64,000 nucleotides of DNA from Acidobacteriota bacterium (GTDB taxonomy: Bacteria; Acidobacteriota; UBA6911; JACQSX01), in NCBI GenBank assembly GCA_016211105.1, contig JACQSX010000023.1:1-64000 (forward strand). Direction: 5' to 3'. The notes under the pieces were generated by a model, which worked only from the letters and a program-made list of their open reading frames with translations, was not told the DNA's origin and ran no database searches. The translations under genes were made by a program, and so were the position numbers. Below are positions 7,674 through 16,973 of the stretch, one piece after another (the first letter of the stretch is position 1; the number at the start of each line of letters is the position of its first letter).

Positions 7674-8336
7674 ATGAAAATTCGATTCTTAGTTGCACTG
7701 CTTTTACCCCTGCTCGTGGACCCGCTTTTTGGCCAAGATTTGGACTCGGTGGTCATTCCGGCTAAAACAGAGATCTTCGTCACGTTGCAGCGCACACTGA
7801 GTACTCGAACCGCGTCATTGGGGGACCGATTTTACGGCACCGTCTCAGTCCCGGTAACGCTCAATGACAAAATCATTATTCCGGTTGGGAGCTGGATCCT
7901 TGGCCATGTCGATTGGAGCAAGAAGCCCGGTCGCCTCAAGGGCAAGGCCGAGATTGAACTGAAGTTTGACAACGTGGTCCTTCCCGACGGCAGGACGCGA
8001 GAAATCCGAGCCGCAGTGCAATCGGCCGAAAACTACTCGACCAGCCAGATTTCAAAGAGCGAAGGGGCAGTGGTGGCGGAAGGGGGTCAAGGAAAAGAGA
8101 CAGCCGAAGGAGCGGCAAAAGGCGCAGTCACGGGCGCTGTGGTCGGAGCCGTCGCGGGACGAAGTTTGAAAGGCGCGGGAGTTGGTGGTCTTGCGGGGGC
8201 GGCGGCGGGCGTGGTGGTGGGAATATTCAAGAGAGGAAAAGATGTGGAATTGCGTAAAGGGGACACAGTCACGATTCAGCTTACCGAGGCCGTGAGATTT
8301 GTGAAGCCGCAGACGATTCCCGACCGAGAGAACTAA
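7674..8336 (+). CDS. Secreted protein with glycine-zipper segment
   Basis: A 220-aa protein with a clear N-terminal signal peptide (MKIRFLVALLLPLLV, cut likely after FGQ). A beta-rich domain follows (residues about 25-120: IPAKTEIFVTLQRTLSTRTA, IIPVGSWILGHV). Then comes a Gly/Ala-rich hydrophobic stretch (about 145-190, GAAKGAVTGAVVGAVAG) resembling a glycine zipper that inserts into membranes. It ends with a short beta segment (GDTVTIQLTEAV). The layout is common in acidobacterial envelope proteins, but no function is known to me. The start follows gaggggaag at good spacing. Confidence 0.7.
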   Translation: MKIRFLVALLLPLLVDPLFGQDLDSVVIPAKTEIFVTLQRTLSTRTASLGDRFYGTVSVPVTLNDKIIIPVGSWILGHVDWSKKPGRLKGKAEIELKFDNVVLPDGRTREIRAAVQSAENYSTSQISKSEGAVVAEGGQGKETAEGAAKGAVTGAVVGAVAGRSLKGAGVGGLAGAAAGVVVGIFKRGKDVELRKGDTVTIQLTEAVRFVKPQTIPDREN

Positions 8337-8435
8337 ATCGCTGAGCCGGACGCTCGGGCTGGAGCCTGAAAAACCAGGGCACGAGTTGAAGACCTATGAT
8401 AACGTCGAAGCTTTTTGGAGCACTTTCAAGATTTT

Positions 8436-8804
8436 ATGGCGCGGACATTTCTACTGCTAGGTTCCCTGTTTGCCTTCATCGGGGTAGCGGCAGGCGCTTT
8501 TGGCGCCCACATCCTGAAATCACGACTGACGGTTGAAATGCTCAACATCTTTGAGGTGGCAGTGCGTTATCAGATGTATCATGCGCTGGCATTGGTAGCT
8601 TTAGGGCTGGCACCCCAGCAAGAGGCGGTCTGGTGGCAACCGTACAGCGGTTACAGTTTCATTGCCGGCATTCTGCTTTTTTCTGGGAGTCTCTACTTGT
8701 GGGTATGGACCGGCGCCCGCTGGCTGGGCGCTGTGACCCCAGTGGGAGGAGTAGCTTTCCTGATTGGCTGGCTGTGTCTGGTAGCAGGCCTTTGGAGGAG
8801 GTAG
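8436..8804 (+). CDS. DUF423 family small membrane protein
   Basis: A 122-aa integral membrane protein with four hydrophobic helices and the DUF423 (YgdD-like) signature: ARTFLLLGSLFAFIG, GAFGAHILK, and a YHALALVALG segment. I chose ATG 8436 because the family begins with this MARTFLLLG pattern; the ATG at 8415 would add seven unrelated residues. The biochemical function of the family is not established. It precedes, and converges with, the terC-like gene on the opposite strand. Confidence 0.85.
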   Translation: MARTFLLLGSLFAFIGVAAGAFGAHILKSRLTVEMLNIFEVAVRYQMYHALALVALGLAPQQEAVWWQPYSGYSFIAGILLFSGSLYLWVWTGARWLGAVTPVGGVAFLIGWLCLVAGLWRR

Positions 8805-8873
8805 AGATGGGCGCGCCAACGAAAACGGCGGATACCCGTGCTCAAGCCGGCCGGCGTCGGCTGCCGCGAAAAC

Positions 8874-9617
8874 TCATCGCTCGATTAGATCTGTTTCCGC
8901 GAGGATTTCTTGTGCCTTCGGTACGTCTCGTGCGCTCGTGAACGTCTTTTTTCGACGCGCATAAAATAGGCTGGCGACAAAAATCACTCCGATGAGACTG
9001 AGCGAGAACCATTTCGGAATTTCCCAGTGAATCCATTGGACCGCATGAAGATACTCCACCATCAACTTTACGGAAACCCAGGCTACAATGACGTAGGCGC
9101 CGTCCACTACTGCAGGATACTTTTGGATCAATCCCAGTAGCTGACCGATCACCAATCGGATCGCGATCACTCCCAGGATGCCCCCGGTGATGATCACCCA
9201 CAGTTTCAGAGAGAGTGCTACTGCAACCAAGATGGAATCGATCGCAAAAACGATGTCGGTTAACTCCACGCGTAAGACCACACTCCAGAAAACGCTTAGC
9301 CCGAAGATTGTCCCAGCAGGCCGAATGTACCGATGCTCTTCTGACTTCGAGCGAGAGAAGAAATGTTTCACCGGTAGATAGAATAGATAAACAGAACCAA
9401 TGAGTTTGGCGAGGTGAAAATGAATCAAAAAGGTGGCGAACAATATACACAGGATGCGAAACGCAAAGGCTCCGATGATCCCGTATCGTAGAGCTTTGTT
9501 ATGTTGTTCTTTAGGAAGGGGCAAAACGAGAACTGCGAGAACCAGCGCATTGTCGGCGCTCAGCGCCACTTCCAGCAGAACCAGCACTACAATCGTCACT
9601 AGGTCCGCAAATTCCAT
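8874..9617 (-). CDS. TerC family integral membrane protein
   Basis: A 247-aa membrane protein with about seven hydrophobic helices. The two hallmark acidic motifs of TerC are present: SADNALVLA in helix 1 and ELTDIVFAIDSI in the middle, which are thought to bind metal ions in the membrane. Family members have been linked to tellurite resistance and to manganese or calcium export. No other ter genes are near, so a general metal-efflux role is more likely than tellurium resistance. I looked at the 5' region (9618-9736) for a yybP-ykoY manganese riboswitch and did not see one. Confidence 0.88.
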   Translation of the reverse strand: MEFADLVTIVVLVLLEVALSADNALVLAVLVLPLPKEQHNKALRYGIIGAFAFRILCILFATFLIHFHLAKLIGSVYLFYLPVKHFFSRSKSEEHRYIRPAGTIFGLSVFWSVVLRVELTDIVFAIDSILVAVALSLKLWVIITGGILGVIAIRLVIGQLLGLIQKYPAVVDGAYVIVAWVSVKLMVEYLHAVQWIHWEIPKWFSLSLIGVIFVASLFYARRKKTFTSARDVPKAQEILAETDLIER

Positions 9618-9736
9618 GATGTAATTCTATCTTGATTTAGGCAAACGGAGTCAGGGCGTCCCGATCATGATGTTCAATGTCCGAGCCCGGCGACGGTTGG
9701 GGTTGACGTAATGGCTGGTAAGCGACAACTCACCGC

Positions 9737-11881
9737 TTATCGAGGATGACGGGCACCGCCGACCGCGACCTTTTTTACCACCGGTTCAGGCCACAACTCG
9801 GTATTGAATTGCCAGCGCGAAAAACGAAGCTGTTGCGTAGTCAAATCCTCTTTATTTTCAAGCCGCACATCTACAATGTTACCTTCCTGCACGACTGGGA
9901 CCAGTTGTGGGAAAACAAACGCATTTTCTCGCGGGATCTTAAGACTCGCAGCGCGCTGTTTAATGTTGTCCCGCCAGGCGACGTTGACGCGGGTGCCAAA
10001 GCGATCAAACAATCGTGTGGCGTCCTCTGCGTCCCCGGTCGATTTTATGATCTGCAAACGGTTGAGAATTTCTGCCACTCCTTGATGAGCTTTCATCAAC
10101 TCGGCGATCTCAACGTAATAGTTTTTGTTTACCTGCACGACCTTGACGCCAAAATCTTTGTTGCCCTCTTCGCCGCCTTCCACCAGATACTGCAGTACCA
10201 GCTCGCGGCCCTTTCGGTGTGCCTCGCGCACAATGTCGTCCTCCAAGGATCGATAGCGATTCATGTTCCCCTGCAGGTAACCGATATACTGGGCTTCTGC
10301 TACCTTCCTTTGATCTTCGGCCTTGAAAGCACCGATTTCTACAAGCTTTGGATCCAAGATGTGATAGAGCGCCACCAAGTCGGCGCGGCATTCTTCTAGC
10401 GCGGAATAGGCTCGTCCAATTAATGTACGTGGGTCCGTCTTTAAACGATCATCCGCCTGCCCCGACCCATGCCCGATCACCTCGTGCATGTAGACTTCCC
10501 ACTGGCGGCCGATGTCGCCGTATTTCCGATACACGTCCTGGTACTTCGGAAGGTAGAACTCGCGGATCATCTGCTCTTTGATTTTCTCCGACTGCGCTCC
10601 TTCGATGTTCATTAAGATGATGTTCTTGCTTCCCACGTCTCGCCGGATGTCTTCATAATTTGGAAGATTGTAGGCGACGGGCGACGTGGGGCCAGAGTCC
10701 CCGGTTTCCACGATCACCTGCACCACATTGGCTACCGGCGGGATGACATGGGCTCGCTTGTACGCGTCAGGCCATGGCATCTTCTTTTCAAAGTAGTCGG
10801 CATTGGCTGCAAGGCGGGAGATCAATGTCGAATCCGAAATGTAGCTGACGTTGGCCTCGTATTGCCCGATCACGCCTCGCGGGTCATAGTATTGCTCGAT
10901 GAAGCCATTCAGGTAATCAATCGTGGTACTCGATTTGAGCCAGTGTGTTGAGTATTCGCGGAATTTGTCTTCGTCTCCTGTCTGGTAATACTGCAGAAGC
11001 GCTTCCATTCCTTTTTTCTGCTCCTCGGATTCCACAAGCGGCAGCGCCCGCTTCAGCCAATAGGAAATGGTTTCAAGGTATTTGCTGTACAGCCCGCCGA
11101 TCTGGTGAAGCCGGGGTATAACCTTGCCATTTTCAAGGTCAAAACGAACATTTAGCCTCGCTTTCCACTCCTCAGGGACCTGCTTGTCGAACATCTCTTG
11201 CGTGATGCGAGGATCGTACAGATTGACAAAACTCGTTGCCAGGATGTCATCCCCTTTTTTCTGGTTCGTCTGTAGAGGCTCAAAATTGGCATCGAAAATA
11301 TGCGGGCGCAGTCGCTCCAATTTTTGATCCAACGTTTCTCCATTTGCCAAATCGAAATGAGCTCCTCTGCTGGAGGCATGCGCAGCGGCCTGTTTCAACA
11401 TTTCAAAAGTGAGATCGTTGGGAACGTACTTAACGTGCGACTCAGATCCATATTGTCCGTGATTGATCCAGACGTATTTCAAGTAGTCATGCACGGCAGT
11501 GCGCGTGGGAAGCGGCAAACCCTGGGAGTACAAATAAATTTGTTCCAGCAGGTTTTTGATTTCCAACGCGTATCGATGTATCTGATCAGTGAAGGTGTCA
11601 TTGCCTGCGATTGCGGCCCGGTAGAGGTAATAGGCCAACTGCTTTTGCGGCAAGGAAAGTCTGTCGAAGCCCCGGGCTTCAACTCCCAGGACCAAAATGT
11701 CCTGGCCGCCCTTACCGAGTCGCTCCAACTCTCCTACATAGGTAGCGGCCTTGCGCGGTTGGCTGCGCTCCTCCGCTGGCTCCGTCGCCGCCCTCCTTGG
11801 CTTTTGCTGGCTCAGGACATCTCCAGTGATCATGTATCCGACTGCAAGCGACAGCAGGCACGTTATGGCAAAGACGCGCAT
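9737..11881 (-). CDS. Dipeptidyl-peptidase III-like zinc peptidase (M49)
   Basis: A 714-aa exported metallopeptidase. The N-terminus is a signal peptide (CLLSLAVGYMITG). The zinc site has the M49 spacing HExxGH (HEVIGHGSG, around residue 464), where the helix holds one residue more than the common HExxH, and the second-half motif EECRAD supplies the third ligand. M49 enzymes release dipeptides from the N-terminus of short peptides. Export suggests it works on peptides in the periplasm. A strong ribosome binding site (gggaggaag) precedes the ATG at 11881. It is transcribed alone toward terC. Confidence 0.9.
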   Translation of the reverse strand: MRVFAITCLLSLAVGYMITGDVLSQQKPRRAATEPAEERSQPRKAATYVGELERLGKGGQDILVLGVEARGFDRLSLPQKQLAYYLYRAAIAGNDTFTDQIHRYALEIKNLLEQIYLYSQGLPLPTRTAVHDYLKYVWINHGQYGSESHVKYVPNDLTFEMLKQAAAHASSRGAHFDLANGETLDQKLERLRPHIFDANFEPLQTNQKKGDDILATSFVNLYDPRITQEMFDKQVPEEWKARLNVRFDLENGKVIPRLHQIGGLYSKYLETISYWLKRALPLVESEEQKKGMEALLQYYQTGDEDKFREYSTHWLKSSTTIDYLNGFIEQYYDPRGVIGQYEANVSYISDSTLISRLAANADYFEKKMPWPDAYKRAHVIPPVANVVQVIVETGDSGPTSPVAYNLPNYEDIRRDVGSKNIILMNIEGAQSEKIKEQMIREFYLPKYQDVYRKYGDIGRQWEVYMHEVIGHGSGQADDRLKTDPRTLIGRAYSALEECRADLVALYHILDPKLVEIGAFKAEDQRKVAEAQYIGYLQGNMNRYRSLEDDIVREAHRKGRELVLQYLVEGGEEGNKDFGVKVVQVNKNYYVEIAELMKAHQGVAEILNRLQIIKSTGDAEDATRLFDRFGTRVNVAWRDNIKQRAASLKIPRENAFVFPQLVPVVQEGNIVDVRLENKEDLTTQQLRFSRWQFNTELWPEPVVKKVAVGGARHPR

Positions 11882-11943
11882 GGAAGCTTCCTCCCAAGTG
11901 ATTTCGTCTCAATCAGTATATTCCGCTTTAAGAACCATGTTAA

Positions 11944-12020
11944 GGGGTGAGTCAAAAGTCACAACCCATGAACCTGAGGCCTGTTGACCTGTGACTTGTG
12001 ACGTGGAAATCTCCTGACCT
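11944..12020. repeat. TGAC/GTCA-rich intergenic tract
   Basis: The gap between the M49 gene and the next minus-strand gene is filled with repeated gtgac, gtcac and gacctg words. It belongs to the same style of degenerate repeat as 5424-5456 and 19448-19545. No gene or terminator was recognised in it. Confidence 0.45.
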
Positions 12021-12034
12021 GGAACCAGCCCAGA

Positions 12035-12307
12035 CTATTCTATCGCGTCCAGTACGATGGCTTCCAGGATCATGGCAGCTGCTTCGGTAGGCTGGGCGCA
12101 CAGGCCGCTTTTTTCCATCTCTTCATAGTAGGTGCGATAGTCCGGATCGTTTCTGGCCCAGTCCAAAAAGTCTTGGGCGAGAAGCGATTTTAGGAGGTGC
12201 TTCACCTTTTCCGGCAGCAGATGGTTGCGAACCTCGTCTCGGCAGACACCTCCCGCCACGGCATGTTCGCAACTTTCTATTAAGCGAAGAATCAATTGGG
12301 GATACAT
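12035..12307 (-). CDS. Small hypothetical protein, 90 aa
   Basis: A 90-aa soluble, mostly helical protein with acidic ends (MYPQLILRLIESCEHAVAGG at the start, ILEAIVLDAIE at the end). A middle segment (RNDPDYRTYYEEMEKSG) has an alternating charge pattern. The composition and codon use are those of a real gene, and the frame fills the space between two repeat-like gaps. I do not recognise the family. It is divergent from the citrate synthase gene, 266 bases away. Confidence 0.6.
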   Translation of the reverse strand: MYPQLILRLIESCEHAVAGGVCRDEVRNHLLPEKVKHLLKSLLAQDFLDWARNDPDYRTYYEEMEKSGLCAQPTEAAAMILEAIVLDAIE

Positions 12308-12573
12308 ATCACTTTTTGGTCTTGCAGATGAATTCGAGGACCCGAGTATTTGGCCTCGTTGCTAGAATAAGGATGGCGTGGCCGATTGTCATTAGGGGAG
12401 ATGAAAAATTTGGTATTCGATGTTCGACATTATTCCGCGCTTGGTGCAAGATAATGGGGGCATGGGGACTCGATGGTACGCGGGTGGCCGATGGTTTGCC
12501 GGTAGGGTGGCTGTTTGGCCACCGACGTTTGTGCCTTACGATCACCTTTCCACAGCACAAGGAGTGAAGGGCA

Positions 12574-13878
12574 ATGGGTCTGGAAACGCTGAGCATCACC
12601 GATAGTCGAACAGGAAAGAAGTACGAAATTCCCATTCACGATGGAGCAATCCGCGCGGCCGATTTGCGGCAAATCAAGGTTTCCCAAGACGATTTTGGAT
12701 TGATGAGTTATGATCCGGCTTTCACCAACACCGCCTCTTGCATCAGCCGCATCACTTACATCGACGGTGATCAGGGAATTCTGCGCTATCGCGGTTATCC
12801 GATTGAGCAACTCGCCGAGGAGAGCACTTTTCTGGAAACCGCTTATTTAATCCTCTATGGTGAGTTGCCCGACGAGGAACAGCTTGCCGAATGGACACGA
12901 AACATCATCCATCACACAATTCCGCACGAGAACATCAAAAAGTTTATTGATGGATTTCACCACGATGCCCATCCCATGGGGATACTGATCAGTACCGTGG
13001 CCGCATTATCCACCTTTTACCCCGATGCCCGGCAGATCCACCATGCGGAATCTCGCCGGCGGCAAACCTATCGATTGATCGCCAAGATGCCGACGCTGGC
13101 CGCGTTTGCCTATCGTCACATGATTGGGATGCCCTACGCCTATCCAGACAATGATTTGAGCTATCCAGGAAATTTCCTAAACATGTTGTTCAGAATGACC
13201 GAGTTGAAGTACAAGCCGCATCCCACTCTGGAACGAGCGATTGACGTGTTGTTCATCTTGCATGCGGACCACGAACAGAACTGTAGTGCCAACGCCATGC
13301 GTAACGTGGGCAGTTCGCTTGTGGATGTTTACTCGGCCTCGGCTGCAGCTACTGCGGCGCTCTATGGTCCTCTGCATGGTGGGGCAAATGAAGCCGTGCT
13401 GCGTATGTTGAAGGAGATCGGGAGTATGGACCACGTTCCCGCCTACGTTAAAAGAGTCAAAGCAGGTGAGGAGCGGTTGATGGGTTTTGGCCATCGCGTG
13501 TACAAGAATTATGATCCACGCGCCAAAGTTATCAAGCGTCTGGCCGACGAGGTGTTTGAAGTAACCGGTCGGAACCCGCTTCTGGATGTGGCGCTTGAGG
13601 TGGAACGCATTGCTCTTCAAGATGATTACTTCATACAGCGCAAGCTCTACCCGAACGTCGATTTCTACACCGGGCTGATCTACCAGGCGATGGCCCTACC
13701 TCCGGATATGTTCCCCGTTTTGTTTGCGATTCCGAGAACTGCCGGCTGGATTGCGCAATGGGAGGAAATGCTGCAGGATTCTGAGCAGAAGATTGCCCGT
13801 CCCCGTCAGATCTACAAAGGAGCCGGAATACGCGACTACGTTCCGATTGAAAAGAGAAAGGTCAAGGCGCAGGCCTAG
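12574..13878 (+). CDS. gltA: Citrate synthase
   Basis: A 434-aa type II (hexameric-class) citrate synthase that condenses acetyl-CoA with oxaloacetate at the entry to the TCA cycle. The three catalytic residues are present: His268 in GPLHGGANE, His307 in FGHRVYKNYDPRA and Asp363 in NVDFYTG. The His-rich HADHEQNCS motif is at 230-238. The N-terminal beta domain typical of the Gram-negative enzymes is also there. A ribosome binding site (aaggag) lies 8-12 bases before ATG 12574. It stands alone, with 265 bases of upstream DNA that probably holds its promoter. Confidence 0.97.
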   Translation: MGLETLSITDSRTGKKYEIPIHDGAIRAADLRQIKVSQDDFGLMSYDPAFTNTASCISRITYIDGDQGILRYRGYPIEQLAEESTFLETAYLILYGELPDEEQLAEWTRNIIHHTIPHENIKKFIDGFHHDAHPMGILISTVAALSTFYPDARQIHHAESRRRQTYRLIAKMPTLAAFAYRHMIGMPYAYPDNDLSYPGNFLNMLFRMTELKYKPHPTLERAIDVLFILHADHEQNCSANAMRNVGSSLVDVYSASAAATAALYGPLHGGANEAVLRMLKEIGSMDHVPAYVKRVKAGEERLMGFGHRVYKNYDPRAKVIKRLADEVFEVTGRNPLLDVALEVERIALQDDYFIQRKLYPNVDFYTGLIYQAMALPPDMFPVLFAIPRTAGWIAQWEEMLQDSEQKIARPRQIYKGAGIRDYVPIEKRKVKAQA

Positions 13879-13917
13879 GACTACGTTGGGGTTTTCCTCG
13901 CATGCCCAGGTATCTCC

Positions 13918-14319
13918 TTAGCCCGACTCGCTTGAAACCCACTTCAACCAAACCTTGCGGAGTCGGGGCCCGTCCATTTCTCCGAAAAAAATCCCCTGCC
14001 AGCGTCCTAGCTGCAACTCTCCGTCCCGCACAAAAACGCACAAAGAAGGGCCGAGAAATGTGGAGAGGAAGTGCGCGGGAGAATTTCCCTCCGCGTGTTG
14101 GAAGCGAACCTTGGGAACGGATTCCTGGTAGGCCAGCTCTAAATCACGGCGCACATCCAGATCGGCATTCTCATTGATGCAAAGACCCGCCGTTGTGTGA
14201 GGGCAGAAAATGTGGCAGATCCCCTCTTTCCATTTGCGGACTGAAATCTCGCTTTGCACCTGGCCCGTGATCTCTACTAGCTGGACACGCCGCTCGGTTC
14301 GAATGGAGAATTCAATCAT
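13918..14319 (-). CDS. YjbQ family (UPF0047) protein
   Basis: A 133-aa protein of the YjbQ/UPF0047 family. The conserved metal-binding-like motifs are visible: CPHTTAGLCINENAD near residue 39 and HAEGNSPAH near residue 75. Some members have been reported to have secondary thiamine-phosphate synthase activity, but the physiological role is unsettled. The start ATG at 14319 overlaps the stop codon of the SIMPL gene upstream (ATGA type), so the two are translationally coupled, with SIMPL first. Confidence 0.9.
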   Translation of the reverse strand: MIEFSIRTERRVQLVEITGQVQSEISVRKWKEGICHIFCPHTTAGLCINENADLDVRRDLELAYQESVPKVRFQHAEGNSPAHFLSTFLGPSLCVFVRDGELQLGRWQGIFFGEMDGPRLRKVWLKWVSSESG

Positions 14320-15053
14320 TGCGTGATCTCAAATTGCATCTCTACGGTCACCTGAACTGTGACTTCTCCACTTTCGATCGGCGTTTCCGCCTTTGAAGCG
14401 GTAAGCATTGGAATCTCCCGTCTCATGGGCATCACCGACCCGCTGGACTCGCGCAGCAAGTGAATGTCTCCCAGCCGGATACCTGCGGCTTTGGCAAGGG
14501 CCTCCGCCTTAGACCGCGCGTCGCGAACCGCTTCGTCGTAAGTCGCGGAACGCAGCGCGCGGGGATCCTTTACCGTGAAATTCAGATTGCCGACAGTATT
14601 TGCCCCAGCCGCCAATGCGGCGTCGAGCAATTCCGAGATTGTTTCTATCGCTTCCAGCTTGACCGTGATCTGGTTGCTCACGTTGTACCCCACAATTCGG
14701 GGATTGCGTTTTTCTCCGAACTCGTATTGGGGGGTGACGGTGAAGCGCGTGGTCGAAATGTCCCGAGGAGCCACTCCCAGTTTCTTAACGGCTTCAATGA
14801 CCGCCTGCATGTGTACGGCGTTTTGCTCGCGCGCCTCCGCTACACTCTTTGCCTCGGTGGCGACGCCGAGAGTTGCAATTACCAGATCGGGTGGAACTTT
14901 CAACTGCGCTTCGCCCGTGACGTAAAGCAGCGGAATTCGCGGTACTTCCTGAGAGAACGCTACCCCCCAACCGACCCCAAGCGCAGCCATTAGCGCGACG
15001 AAACAAATCATCCATTGAGGCATTGCCAACGGTCCTTTGGCTTTTCTTTTCAT
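14316..15053 (-). CDS. SIMPL domain protein (DUF541), secreted
   Basis: A 245-aa exported protein. Residues 1-35 hold a membrane-spanning signal sequence (ICFVALMAALGVGWGVAF). The rest is the SIMPL/DUF541 domain, with the typical start PPDLVIATLGVATEAKSVAEA and repeated KLGVAPRDI-like turns. Family members have been linked to oxidative stress and immune signalling in other organisms, but no common biochemical function is known. It is the first gene of a two-gene unit with yjbQ. Confidence 0.85.
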   Translation of the reverse strand: MKRKAKGPLAMPQWMICFVALMAALGVGWGVAFSQEVPRIPLLYVTGEAQLKVPPDLVIATLGVATEAKSVAEAREQNAVHMQAVIEAVKKLGVAPRDISTTRFTVTPQYEFGEKRNPRIVGYNVSNQITVKLEAIETISELLDAALAAGANTVGNLNFTVKDPRALRSATYDEAVRDARSKAEALAKAAGIRLGDIHLLRESSGSVMPMRREIPMLTASKAETPIESGEVTVQVTVEMQFEITQ

Positions 15054-15237
15054 GATCTAACTTTAACAGTGTATCAAGAACCTCTGAATGATGGTCCTAC
15101 GCAGCACGAAAAAGCGGCATTCCGTGCGCTTTCACATGCCGCATATGGATTCACCACGCTTCCGCCGCTTGACAGCGGTAAACGGCCGAGACAAACTGAC
15201 GCTCCTCTTGCTTTGTTACCGTCGGGGGGACAAATCC

Positions 15238-15678
15238 ATGCGACGCACAGTCTTGTTATGCCTGGCCCTACTGGGCCTGGCGTGGTTTGGTATCGGTGGA
15301 GCCGAACTTCTATGGCACGGTCTTCCCCAAATGGCGGCCGAATGGAGCACTTTTGCAGCGGTAGAGAGCGATCTAAGAAAGCGCGACATCCTCTTTCCTG
15401 GATGGGCGGAATGCGTAGAAGCAGTTCGAAAAACTGTCCCACCCAGCGCAGATTTGGTCTTTCTCAGCGATGTGGATGAGGAAAAGTACGCTTATCTCCG
15501 CTACCTGTTACATTATGAGGTCTATCCTTTACGACACTTACACCGTCTTGCCTATGCGCAGGGTCAGCGACCTAAATTCGTATTGATCTATCCCGGGTCT
15601 CCGCTTGGATTGCGATTTGACGAGTACCGACAAGCGTACCGCGGGACACGGGTGCTTTTGTTGGAGAGGCGACCGTGA
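15238..15678 (+). CDS. Hypothetical membrane-anchored protein
   Basis: A 146-aa protein starting at ATG 15238. An N-terminal hydrophobic helix (VLLCLALLGLAWFGIGG) acts as a signal or anchor. The remainder is a soluble domain of about 115 residues (VPPSADLVFLSDVDEEKYAY, LRYLLHYEVYPL, PKFVLIYPGSPLG). This pattern is often seen in the periplasmic partner of membrane glycosyltransferases. Its stop overlaps the start of the next gene by four bases (GTGA), so the two are co-translated and probably work together. Confidence 0.65.
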   Translation: MRRTVLLCLALLGLAWFGIGGAELLWHGLPQMAAEWSTFAAVESDLRKRDILFPGWAECVEAVRKTVPPSADLVFLSDVDEEKYAYLRYLLHYEVYPLRHLHRLAYAQGQRPKFVLIYPGSPLGLRFDEYRQAYRGTRVLLLERRP

Positions 15679-16973
15679 CCCACGTGCTGGCCTTTGCTTG
15701 GCTGCTTCTCACCGGATTTGGCATCCTCTGCTGGGCGCTTCCAACTGCGCGATGGACTGAAAAACTAGGGCTTGCGTTTCCGTTGTCTGCAGGCCTGCAT
15801 GCAGCCGCCTATTTTGCCCTGATGCAGTGCTGGGGGGCTTCCGTGCTCTGGAGCGCGTTGCTGTTTGCTCCGTTTATCTTCTGTATCGTTCGTCCGCATC
15901 TGCAGAGGGGAAAAAGTTGGCGCCTTTGGGATGCGGCGCCCGCGGTTTTCATCACGGTCTCCGTTCTGAGGGTGACAGTGCATCTGGCAATCACCCCGGC
16001 GATGGAATGGGACTCGGTAGCAATGTGGATTTTTAAAGGAAAAGCGATCGCACTGGATGGGGCGTTGACATCTAATTTTGCATCTTGGCTGCGCCTTGAA
16101 GGTTTGCATCCCGAGTACCCGTGGAACGTCCCGATGATGCATGCCTGGCTTGCGCGCGCGGCAGGGGGCTTTTCGGAGCCGGCTTCGAAATGGGTCTACG
16201 TTGTTTATTTTGGCAGCCTGCTATTGATTCTCTATTCTCTGGCACGCTTACGATGGCGGCGAACCGGAGCGCTGGCTTTCGTTTCGGCGTATCTGGCCAT
16301 CCCCGTTATCTATGTGCTCACCTTCTATCGAGACGCCGATATGATGTTGGAAACTTTGATCGCCTCGGCACTCTTTCTGGTGGTGCGCTATCAAAAAGAG
16401 CCGACCGGCAAAACCATAATTTTGCTTGGCGCAGCGGTTTTTCTATGTTGCTGGACAAAGATTGAAGGAGTGGTCTTTACCGGATTGTTGCTCCTTCCTT
16501 ACCTGGGGATGCCTTTGGTCGGATCTCGTGGAGCTCGAAAAATGGAAGTCTTTTGGGGAGCCGCAGTGGCGTGGCTGTTGGGATTTCTGGCCTTCTGGAT
16601 CCCCAAAGAGATGCTTGGAGCGGAGACTTTTTTTGCGGCGGGCGTGGTTCCCGTAGCAGGACTACGCGAAAGCCTGGCTCGAGCGGGCGTAGTGTTGGAA
16701 AAGCTTTTGATTGAGATGACGGATGTTCCACGATGGAACCTGACCTGGTTCCTGCCTCTGGCAATTCTATGGATGGGGCGGGATCCTTATCGCATGAAAT
16801 TCTTATTTCTAGGGCACGTCGCGTTGTACTTCATCGTTTACTTCTTGACTCCAGTGAATCTGACCTGGCACATGCAGTCGTCGCTGTCTCGGGTTCTGCT
16901 GCATACCTTGCCCGCCTTGTTTGTCTGGGGAGTCTTTGCGTTTCCTCAGAAAACCGAAACCGCGCGTTGCTAG
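15675..16973 (+). CDS. Multi-spanning membrane protein, PMT/ArnT-like
   Basis: A 432-aa protein with about ten hydrophobic helices and a GTG start overlapping the preceding stop. A loop after the second helix pair holds an acidic motif (TPAMEWDSVAMW) and a long segment with HPEYPWNVPMMHAW. This layout is that of GT-C glycosyltransferases (PMT, ArnT), which use polyprenyl-phosphate sugars. Substrate and acceptor are unknown. Its 3' end overlaps by four bases with a convergent gene on the other strand. Confidence 0.7.
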   Translation: MTHVLAFAWLLLTGFGILCWALPTARWTEKLGLAFPLSAGLHAAAYFALMQCWGASVLWSALLFAPFIFCIVRPHLQRGKSWRLWDAAPAVFITVSVLRVTVHLAITPAMEWDSVAMWIFKGKAIALDGALTSNFASWLRLEGLHPEYPWNVPMMHAWLARAAGGFSEPASKWVYVVYFGSLLLILYSLARLRWRRTGALAFVSAYLAIPVIYVLTFYRDADMMLETLIASALFLVVRYQKEPTGKTIILLGAAVFLCCWTKIEGVVFTGLLLLPYLGMPLVGSRGARKMEVFWGAAVAWLLGFLAFWIPKEMLGAETFFAAGVVPVAGLRESLARAGVVLEKLLIEMTDVPRWNLTWFLPLAILWMGRDPYRMKFLFLGHVALYFIVYFLTPVNLTWHMQSSLSRVLLHTLPALFVWGVFAFPQKTETARC